Positions 58,049-64,000 of a DNA stretch of 64,000 nucleotides are shown here, piece by piece. The notes under the pieces are model-generated. The model searched no databases. It had not been told where the DNA came from and saw nothing but the letters and a program-made list of their open reading frames with translations. Source of the DNA: Curtobacterium sp. ISL-83 (GTDB lineage Bacteria > Actinomycetota > Actinomycetes > Actinomycetales > Microbacteriaceae); contig NZ_JAGGPH010000003.1 in the NCBI RefSeq assembly GCF_018613895.1, forward strand, positions 62,001-126,000, in the 5' to 3' direction. A program made the translations under genes and the position numbers. Positions within the stretch are counted from its first letter, which is position 1. The number at the start of each line of letters is the position of its first letter.

Positions 58049-59458
58049 ATGCCCAGCCGACGGACGGCGCTCGCCGTGGCCATCCTCGCGTCGTTCATCG
58101 CCTTCCTGGACGGCTCGATCGTCAACGTCGCACTGCCGGCCATCGCCGCCGAACTGGGCGGCGAGGTCGGGACCCAGCAGTGGGTGCTCGACGGGTACCT
58201 CCTCACGCTCGGTTCCCTCATCCTGCTGACCGGCTCCCTGGCCGACTCCCTGGGCCGGGTCGCCGTCCTCCGTATCGGGTTGTGCGTGTTCGGCCTGGCA
58301 TCCGTGGCGTGCGCGCTCGCGCCCAGCGCCGGACTGCTCATCGGTGCCCGCGCGGTCCAGGGCGTCGGAGCGGCGTTGCTCGTCCCGACGTCGCTGGCGC
58401 TGATCACAGCGGCGTTCCCCGGCGACGAGCGGGGAAAGGCGATCGGTGCGTGGACCGCGTGGACGAGCACCGCGTTCGTCGTCGGGCCGCTCCTGGGCGG
58501 AGGCCTCGTCGACACCGTCGGATGGCGTGCGGTGTTCGCGATCAACGTGGTGCCGATCGTCGTGGCCCTCGTCCTCCTCCGTGGTGCCCGCGACGCGACC
58601 GGCGGACGAACGCGGAGGATCGACGTGCCGGGGGCTGCGCTTGTCGCCGTCGGACTCTCCGGCTCGGTCTTCGCTCTCATCGAGCAGGGCGGGTCGGGGT
58701 GGCTGCAGCCACTCGTGATCGTGCCGCTCTGCGTGGGCATCGTCAGTCTCGGAGCGTTCCTGTGGTGGGAGCGCCGTGCGCCGGCGCCCTTGTTGCCGCT
58801 CGGGCTCTTCCGGGACCGGGACTTCCGGTACGGGAACCTGGTGACCGCGGTGATCTACGCCGGGATCTCGCTCGGGCTGCTCGTGCTGGTGTTGTACCTG
58901 CAGGAAACTGCGCACTACCCGGCGACCCTCGCGGGCCTCGCAACGCTGCCGGTCGCGGTCGTCTCGCTGTTCCTCTCGCGCCGGATCGGTGCCGCCGCCG
59001 GCCGTCACGGCTCTCGCTGGTTCGTCGCAGCGGGCTGCACCATCGCCGCCGGCGGCTTCCTCCTCATGCTCGGTGCGCGGCCTCCCGTGCAGTTCTGGTG
59101 GCAGCTGCTGCCGGGGCTGCTCGTGTACGGCATCGGATTGGCCACCACCGTCTCACCGCTGACGACTGCGGTGCTCTCCGCGGTGCCCGTGGAGCGAGCG
59201 GGTGTCGCGTCTGCCGTCAACAACGCGGTCGCTCGGATCGCAGGGCTCCTCGCGATCGCGTTCCTCAGCACCGTCACCGGTCCTGTCGTGGACACGGCCG
59301 GCCTCCACCGGGCCCTCGTGGTGACCGCCGGGCTGTTCCTCGTCGGCGCCGTCATCGCCGCCGTCGGGTTCAGTCACCGAGTCCCGCGTGCCGACATCCC
59401 GGCGGCTGCCGTCGCGAACTGCAACGACCGCGGTGTCGTCGGCAGCATCCGCTCCTGA
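58049..59458 (+). CDS. MFS transporter, 14-span DHA2 type
   Basis: This 469-residue exporter has about 14 membrane spans, the antiporter motif DSLGRVAVLRIGLCVFGLASV, GARAVQGVGAALLVPTSLALI and the loop PVERAGVASAVNNAVARI of the EmrB/QacA family. ATG 58049 follows GGGAGGAG, 20 bases after the hydrolase. Drug or metabolite export is inferred from family. Confidence 0.92.
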   Translation: MPSRRTALAVAILASFIAFLDGSIVNVALPAIAAELGGEVGTQQWVLDGYLLTLGSLILLTGSLADSLGRVAVLRIGLCVFGLASVACALAPSAGLLIGARAVQGVGAALLVPTSLALITAAFPGDERGKAIGAWTAWTSTAFVVGPLLGGGLVDTVGWRAVFAINVVPIVVALVLLRGARDATGGRTRRIDVPGAALVAVGLSGSVFALIEQGGSGWLQPLVIVPLCVGIVSLGAFLWWERRAPAPLLPLGLFRDRDFRYGNLVTAVIYAGISLGLLVLVLYLQETAHYPATLAGLATLPVAVVSLFLSRRIGAAAGRHGSRWFVAAGCTIAAGGFLLMLGARPPVQFWWQLLPGLLVYGIGLATTVSPLTTAVLSAVPVERAGVASAVNNAVARIAGLLAIAFLSTVTGPVVDTAGLHRALVVTAGLFLVGAVIAAVGFSHRVPRADIPAAAVANCNDRGVVGSIRS

Positions 59459-59480
59459 ACAGCGCACACGACGTGCCCGA

Positions 59481-59609
59481 TCAGCCGACCATCGTGTGCG
59501 TCGGGTTGAGACCGGCGCACACCGCGATGCAGATGTACGCCGCCACCACCGCGTCGACGACGCGCAACGCCCGCTCCCTCCAGCGAACCCCGAAGGCACC
59601 GGTGATCGC
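59481..59609 (-). other. Possible coding remnant in frame with the MmyB-like gene
   Basis: Immediately after the TAG stop of the next gene (59610-59612), the same frame continues for 42 codons to TGA, giving a plausible amphipathic/hydrophobic peptide (LRVVDAVVAAYICIAVCAG). It has no start codon of its own in the early part. It may be a decayed gene or a readthrough extension. Confidence 0.25.
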
Positions 59610-60488
59610 CTACTGGACGCTGATGCGTGGCGTCCGGGTTTCTCCGCTCCGGGCCAGGAGGTCGAGCGCGCTGGCCGCAGCTGTTCCCGGACGCGCGGTG
59701 TACATCAGCATCCGGTGCCCGGAGTCGTCCGGCGGCGTCAGCACTTCGAAGTCCAGGTCGAATCCACCGACTTCCGGGTGCTGGAACGACTTCGACCCGG
59801 ACACGCAGTTCTTCACCGGGTGCTTCGCCCACAGGTTCCCGAACTCCGGGCTCTTGACCGTCAGCTCGCCGACGAGCGCAGTCAGCTCGGCGTCCTCCGG
59901 ACTCTTCCCGCCGAGGACCCGGAGTGATGACACCGCACGGACTGCTTCCTCCTGCCACCGCGTGTAGAGCTCGCGGGTGTGCGCGTCGAGGAACAGCAGG
60001 CGGGTCATGTTCGGCCGGTCAGCGATGCGCTCCGGGCTGTCGAAGTCGAGGTGACCGGCGACGAGACGATGTCCGAGAGCATTCCATCCGAGGACTTCGC
60101 TGCGCTTGCCGATGATCACCGCAGGTGTCCCCGCGAGCGATGTGATGAGCCGGATCGTCCCTGCGCGTGCGTGGTCGGGCTTCGACGCCGTCTTCCGCTT
60201 CGGTGTCGAATGCTCGGGGCGCGCGAGGTTGAAGAGGTGCGCGCGTTCGTCTGCATTCAAGTTCAGTGCGCGGGCGATTGAGGCGATCACCGCCTCGGAA
60301 GCGTTCGTGCTCAGCCCCTGTTCGAGCCGTGAGTAGTAGGTCGGGCTGACGCCGGCGAGCATCGCCAACTCCTCGCGTCGAAGCCCCGGTACCCGACGCA
60401 CACCGTAACCCTGCAGCCCGACGTCTTCGGGCTGCAGGGCGGCGCGACGGACGCGAAGGAAGTTCCCCAGTTCGCTCGGACCGTTCAT
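59610..60488 (-). CDS. MmyB-like helix-turn-helix regulator
   Basis: This 292-residue protein has the HTH VPGLRREELAMLAGVSPTYYSRLEQGLSTNASEAVIASIARAL and the MmyB-like ligand domain (VEVLGWNALGHRLVAGHLDF, GFDLDFEVLTPPDDSGHRMLMY). ATG 60488. A 3-codon mini-ORF (ATG 60496) overlaps this start by ATGA. It is divergent from an MFS exporter, and the perfect palindrome at 60521-60541 between them is its likely operator. Confidence 0.9.
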   Translation of the reverse strand: MNGPSELGNFLRVRRAALQPEDVGLQGYGVRRVPGLRREELAMLAGVSPTYYSRLEQGLSTNASEAVIASIARALNLNADERAHLFNLARPEHSTPKRKTASKPDHARAGTIRLITSLAGTPAVIIGKRSEVLGWNALGHRLVAGHLDFDSPERIADRPNMTRLLFLDAHTRELYTRWQEEAVRAVSSLRVLGGKSPEDAELTALVGELTVKSPEFGNLWAKHPVKNCVSGSKSFQHPEVGGFDLDFEVLTPPDDSGHRMLMYTARPGTAAASALDLLARSGETRTPRISVQ

Positions 60489-60520
60489 CCACTCATTGTG
60501 GGGCGCCTAGACCGTCCTGT

Positions 60521-60541
60521 CCTGTCACTGGCAGTGACAGG
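60521..60541. promoter_or_regulatory. MmyB-type operator, perfect palindrome
   Basis: cctgtcactg-g-cagtgacagg is a perfect 10-base inverted repeat with one-base centre, 33 bases before the MmyB-like start and 100 before the MFS start. Palindromes of this type lie between MmyB regulators and their targets. Confidence 0.8.
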
Positions 60542-60640
60542 CGCGGCGGGGTGTGGCTGTTCCTTCGTCGCGTCGCAACAGTTGCTGCAGGCGATCACCG
60601 CCGCGAATCCGATCCGCCCGCGAACGAAGGAAGGGTCACC

Positions 60641-62110
60641 GTGACCACGGAACAAGCAGCACAGCAGACGACGCCCGCACCGCCGACCGAACCGGTCATG
60701 ACCGCGAAGCAGCGCGTCGCACTGGTCGTCCTCCTCACCGCGAGCTTCACCCTCGCCGTCGACTTCTCGATCCTGAACGTCGCTCTGCCGACCATCGGGG
60801 CCGATGTCGGGTTCGCGCTCGAGAACCTGCAGTGGATCGCAACCGCATTCGCGCTCTGCGCTGCAGGGTTCACGCTCCTGATGGGACGGGTCGCAGACAT
60901 CGTCGGCCGGCGCCGCATGTTCCTGATCGGCATGGTGCTGCTCGGAGCCGGGTCCCTCGCTGGTGGTCTCGCCACCACCCCGACGCTCCTGCTCGTCGCC
61001 CGTGTCGCACAGGGGTTCGCGACAGCCATCGTCGTCCCCGCGGCGCTCGCCCTCCTGCTGAGCGCCTTCCCGGAAGGCAAAGCGCGCGACAAAGCGCTCG
61101 GGCTCAACGGCTCGCTGATGGCTGCCGGGTTCACCACCGGTGCGATCCTCGGTGGACTACTCACTGACCTGCTGTCATGGCGGTGGGCGTTCCTGATCAA
61201 CGTCCCCGTCGCCATCGGTGTGCTCGTTGTGGCACCGATGGTCCTCAAGCACAGTCGCGCCGCCCAGCGGACGCGCCTCGACGTTCCGGGAGCCATCACG
61301 GTGACGCTTGGCCTCCTCGCGTTGGTCTTCGGTCTCACGACCGCCGCTGAAACCTCGTGGACCGATGCCGTCGTCCTGAGCTCCTTCGCGGTCGCCGTCG
61401 CGCTCTTCGTGGCATTCGCATTCATCGAACGACGTGCCGCGTTCCCACTCGTCCCACTGAGCATCCTCCGACGCTCAAGCGTCTCCTGGGGCAACCTCGC
61501 CGGAATGCTCGCGTTCGTGACAGAGACGTCCCTGGTGTTCCTGCTCACGCTCTACCTGCAGAAGGTCCTCGTTTACACCCCGCTCCAAGCAGGGCTCTCG
61601 TTCGCGGTGCTCGGCATCGGCACTGTCATCGGCGGTCTCGTCGGCCCCCGCGTGATCGGACGCTTCGGGAACAAGGCCGCCATCGTCGGCGGGTTCCTCG
61701 TGCAGGGAGCGGCGACGCTTCCGCTGGTCCTCATCGGCGCTGCCGCGTCGTCCATCTGGTTGGTCCTCGTTGCGACGTTCATCGGGGGAGTGGCGAACCT
61801 GGTCGTCATCGTCGGCTTCATGGTCACCGCGACGTCAGGACTCCCCGACGATGAGCAGGGTCTCGCGACCGGGCTCACGACCATGAGTCAGCAAATCGGC
61901 ATCACGATGGGCACACCGATCATGAGCGCGGTCTTCACCGCGGTCACGTTGGCGAGCACCGCTCCGAAAGGCGAAGCGGTCCTCGCCGGTGTCACGACTG
62001 CCATCTGGGTCAACGGTGGGATCTGCATCGCCGCCGCTGTCACCGTGGTGTTCCTCCTGCAACGCCGGGAAACGGATCGAGGAAAAGGCCGGGCACGCCC
62101 GGCATGCTGA
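60641..62110 (+). CDS. MFS transporter, 14-span DHA2 type
   Basis: This 489-residue exporter has about 14 spans, GRVADIVGRRRMFLIGMVLLGAG, ARVAQGFATAIVVPAALALLL and TSGLPDDEQGLATGLTTMSQQIGITMG. GTG 60641 follows GAAGGAAGG. It is divergent from an MmyB-like regulator and shares its operator. By eye its third codon positions are less GC-rich than in the neighbours to the left. Confidence 0.92.
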   Translation: MTTEQAAQQTTPAPPTEPVMTAKQRVALVVLLTASFTLAVDFSILNVALPTIGADVGFALENLQWIATAFALCAAGFTLLMGRVADIVGRRRMFLIGMVLLGAGSLAGGLATTPTLLLVARVAQGFATAIVVPAALALLLSAFPEGKARDKALGLNGSLMAAGFTTGAILGGLLTDLLSWRWAFLINVPVAIGVLVVAPMVLKHSRAAQRTRLDVPGAITVTLGLLALVFGLTTAAETSWTDAVVLSSFAVAVALFVAFAFIERRAAFPLVPLSILRRSSVSWGNLAGMLAFVTETSLVFLLTLYLQKVLVYTPLQAGLSFAVLGIGTVIGGLVGPRVIGRFGNKAAIVGGFLVQGAATLPLVLIGAAASSIWLVLVATFIGGVANLVVIVGFMVTATSGLPDDEQGLATGLTTMSQQIGITMGTPIMSAVFTAVTLASTAPKGEAVLAGVTTAIWVNGGICIAAAVTVVFLLQRRETDRGKGRARPAC

Positions 62111-62200
62111 CCTGCTCTGTGTGGATCAATCGATGGTCGAACTGGACAGGTGGCCGTCTCGGACCGCGTCAGGAAACGGCCGAGCCCTCCCACACGTCCG

Positions 62201-62419
62201 TCATCGGCGACCGTGAGTGAGCACGATCGCTGCCTGCACAGCCCAGGTCAGGAGTCCGGCGAACCCGAGCAGGACGCCCGACAGGAAGACGACACCCGCG
62301 CCGATGTTCGGATCGCCCGCGGCCGTGTTCGCGTTCGACGACCCTCCGAGCGCGGTGAGGACGAACCCGCAGGCAAGCAGGATGGTGCTGGTCAGCGATG
62401 TGCTGGAGCGAGGGCGCAT
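62201..62419 (-). CDS. Small two-span membrane protein
   Basis: This 72-residue protein has two hydrophobic segments (TSTILLACGFVLTALGG and GAGVVFLSGVLLGFAGLLTWAVQAAIVLTHG). ATG 62419 has TAATTT six bases upstream (62426-62431, minus strand) and no Shine-Dalgarno, a clean leaderless start. I do not recognise a family. Confidence 0.65.
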   Translation of the reverse strand: MRPRSSTSLTSTILLACGFVLTALGGSSNANTAAGDPNIGAGVVFLSGVLLGFAGLLTWAVQAAIVLTHGRR

Positions 62420-62482
62420 TCTGCAAAATTAGCCGAGGAGAAGCGGTACATCGCTTTCGCAGCAGCAATCTCGTCTCGATGC

Positions 62483-62515
62483 ACGAAGGGCCACCCCGCC
62501 GGGGTGGCCCTTCGT
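62483..62515. terminator. Strong terminator before the GH16 gene end
   Basis: A perfect 15-bp stem (62483-62497 / 62501-62515) with a 3-base gcc loop, 12 bases after the GH16 stop on the minus strand. It is unrelated in sequence to the GGAGGCGCGG palindromes. Confidence 0.85.
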
Positions 62516-62526
62516 CACTCGACAGT

Positions 62527-64000
62527 TCAATCCCAGATGGAGATCCAGTCGATGTCCACGTGGCCGCTGCTCGACGCGGGGACGGTGCCCTCGCCGATGG
62601 CCGTCTCAGCCTGCAGAGTGACCCGGAACGGCGTGGTCGGCACGGCCTTCGTCGTGGATGCGACGAGCTTCCCGTCCCAGTAGAACCGGACGATGCCCTT
62701 GTCCCACTCGGTGGTCGCGACGTGGTAGCTGGTCGTGTCGGAGTCGGCGAACATCTGCGTGGAAGGTTGGAACGACATGCCGCCGTTCGAGAAGGTCCCG
62801 GGGACGGCGGAGGCGGGGCGGGGGGTTCCACCGAGGTCCGCTTCGGGCCAGTCGATCTCACCCTCGTTCCAGTTGTCGCTCGAGGGCCACATCATGCCGA
62901 CGAACTTGTACCCGTCGGTGTTCGTGGTCTTGTACCGGATGGAGACCCGGCCGGTGGTGTGCGGGGCGTAGTCGTCGGGCAGGACCGCGGCGACGAGCGG
63001 CTGCCCGTTCTCGGAGTGCAGCCAGAAGTCCAGGTTGCCGTTCGCGACGCTCAGGACCTTGCTCGGGCTGTACTTGCCCTGCCCGGACGTGTCGGAGTAC
63101 CCGTCGTAGGCGCCCATCGACGGGTACTTCGCGGCGACCTGTCCGAGTGCGGCGGGGGTGGTGAAGTCCTGTGCGTAGGTCTGCTTCCAGACGCGGCCGT
63201 TGGACGCGACCGAACCCGTCGGGAGCGCCGTCGACGTGTCGCCAGCGGGGGCGCTGCTGACCGGCGGGAGCGCCGGGGCGCCGCCGGGAGCGGTGACGCT
63301 CACCGTCTTGCAGCCGCCGACGCCGGTGTTCCCGCCCCGGCCGACGTTCACGCCGACGACGCACACGCTGTGGTTCCCGCCTGATGCCGGCACCGTGGCA
63401 CTGAAGCCGTGGTTCGGTCCCGCCGACGGGTACGCGCGGCCGACGTCGGGTCGCGCGGCGGAGGCGGTGACGGTCTGCACGGTGACGCCGTCAACGCGGA
63501 CCTGCACCGCGATGGGGGAGGCGGTGTCGGGATCGATCGCCCACCCGCTGAGGGCGATGCTCGACGCCGAGGTCGTGGCAGTGTCGAGCGCACCGATCGG
63601 GGATGCGTTCGGGACGGTGACGGTCGAGCAGCCCAGCGAGGCGCTCTTGGTCCCCGCCTTGGTGAACGCCGTGACGCACACCTGGTCCCGCCCGGCGGGG
63701 GCGTTGATGGTCGTGGCGAACCCGTGCGCGGCTCCGAGCGAGGGGTACGCCGCCGCGACGTCCCGACGCGCGGCGGAGGCGACGATGCTCGTCGCGGCAC
63801 CGTTGACGGTGATGGTGACCTTGGTCGATGCGGTGGTGCTGCTGTCCGCTGCCCACCCGCTGACCGTGACGCCGCCCCGGACCGGCGTGACGGCGTCGAG
63901 GTGCCCGCGAACGGCTGCGGTGGACGCGGTCGCCGCGTTGGCCGGGAGGGCGAACGCGGTACCGGTGAGGATGACGATGGACACGGATGCGGCAACGAAC
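62527..64000 (-). CDS. Secreted GH16-type protein with two N-terminal repeats, 5' partial
   Basis: The reading frame is open to the window edge; upstream of the in-frame GTG 63984 it continues into what looks like a signal peptide (SIVILTGTAFALPANA), so the start lies beyond 64000. Two tandem ~95-residue repeats (each with SGWA, AARxDVxxAYPSxGxxHGF and a Cys pair) precede a Ser/Ala/Pro linker and a GH16-type domain with GEIDWPE, homologous to the 4526-5365 gene. It is secreted and probably acts on beta-glucan, the repeats aiding surface or substrate binding. Confidence 0.85.
   Translation of the reverse strand, partial: FVAASVSIVILTGTAFALPANAATASTAAVRGHLDAVTPVRGGVTVSGWAADSSTTASTKVTITVNGAATSIVASAARRDVAAAYPSLGAAHGFATTINAPAGRDQVCVTAFTKAGTKSASLGCSTVTVPNASPIGALDTATTSASSIALSGWAIDPDTASPIAVQVRVDGVTVQTVTASAARPDVGRAYPSAGPNHGFSATVPASGGNHSVCVVGVNVGRGGNTGVGGCKTVSVTAPGGAPALPPVSSAPAGDTSTALPTGSVASNGRVWKQTYAQDFTTPAALGQVAAKYPSMGAYDGYSDTSGQGKYSPSKVLSVANGNLDFWLHSENGQPLVAAVLPDDYAPHTTGRVSIRYKTTNTDGYKFVGMMWPSSDNWNEGEIDWPEADLGGTPRPASAVPGTFSNGGMSFQPSTQMFADSDTTSYHVATTEWDKGIVRFYWDGKLVASTTKAVPTTPFRVTLQAETAIGEGTVPASSSGHVDIDWISIWD

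Noticed and set aside
62398-63384. Plus-strand open frame across the GH16 gene
   Set aside because: Valine/Arg/Gly-rich shadow of the minus-strand GH16 protein with no signature of its own.
1-64000. CRISPR arrays, tRNA/rRNA genes, insertion sequences, integrase or phage genes
   Set aside because: None was found: no regularly spaced repeats, no cloverleaf or rRNA sequence, no transposase or integrase motifs in any frame I read.

Overview
The window is high-GC (about 70 percent by eye) and densely coded. It has short intergenic gaps, GTG starts, many ATGA/GTGA overlaps, and TANNNT boxes placed 6-7 bases before start codons, the layout of leaderless mRNAs. Together with TetR/LacI/MarR regulators, binding-protein sugar importers and secreted glycan proteins, this points to an actinobacterium, most likely Microbacteriaceae. 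The recurring GGAGGCGCGG...CCGCGCCTCC intergenic palindromes make me think of Curtobacterium. The family and genus are inference. I see no rRNA, tRNA, CRISPR, integrase, transposase or replication origin.

Layout. 0-12 kb: an SDR with an operator in front, the Kup potassium transporter, an FNT-family channel behind a duplicated start, a secreted GH16-type glucanase-like protein, two glyoxalase-fold proteins, a DeaD-type RNA helicase, a secreted Fn3/propeller protein and a TetR/epimerase pair. 12.4-17.4 kb: a three-gene exopolysaccharide-type operon made of a processive GT2 synthase, an RsbW-like ATPase and a GH26-like/OpgC fusion. 17.5-24 kb: a sugar-uptake locus ordered like thuR-EFGAB. 24-26 kb: a 51-residue protein, MarR and AraC. 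26-33 kb: a second LacI-controlled sugar importer ending in a GH3 glycosidase. 33-38 kb: a RibD/DHFR-like reductase, an NmrA-like protein, MarR, and a SipW-dependent secretion cassette (TasA/camelysin-like protein, signal peptidase, LamG protein).

38-62 kb is a block of small regulator/effector pairs: TetR with SDR, MFS or FAD monooxygenase, HxlR with a VOC protein, and MmyB-like HTH proteins with SDR or MFS, plus an ABC exporter, acetyltransferases and a methyltransferase. Inside it lies a tightly overlapped operon of a DUF6421-type protein, an SDR and a threonine aldolase. I saw none of the GGAGGCGCGG palindromes in this block, although they recur from 5.8 to 38 kb. The window ends in a larger paralogue of the GH16-type protein, cut off at its 5' end.

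How the parts work together. Two importers, neither with its own ATPase, bring in oligosaccharides. GH3, ThuA and the Gfo/Idh/MocA enzyme would process them. The GT2/OpgC operon and the GH16 proteins make or remodel extracellular glucan. The SipW cassette exports surface proteins. The 38-62 kb block looks like xenobiotic or redox response and efflux. The most unusual items are the GT2/RsbW-like/pseudo-GH26-OpgC operon, the SipW cassette, the DUF6421 operon, the palindrome family and the duplicated leaderless start of the FNT gene.
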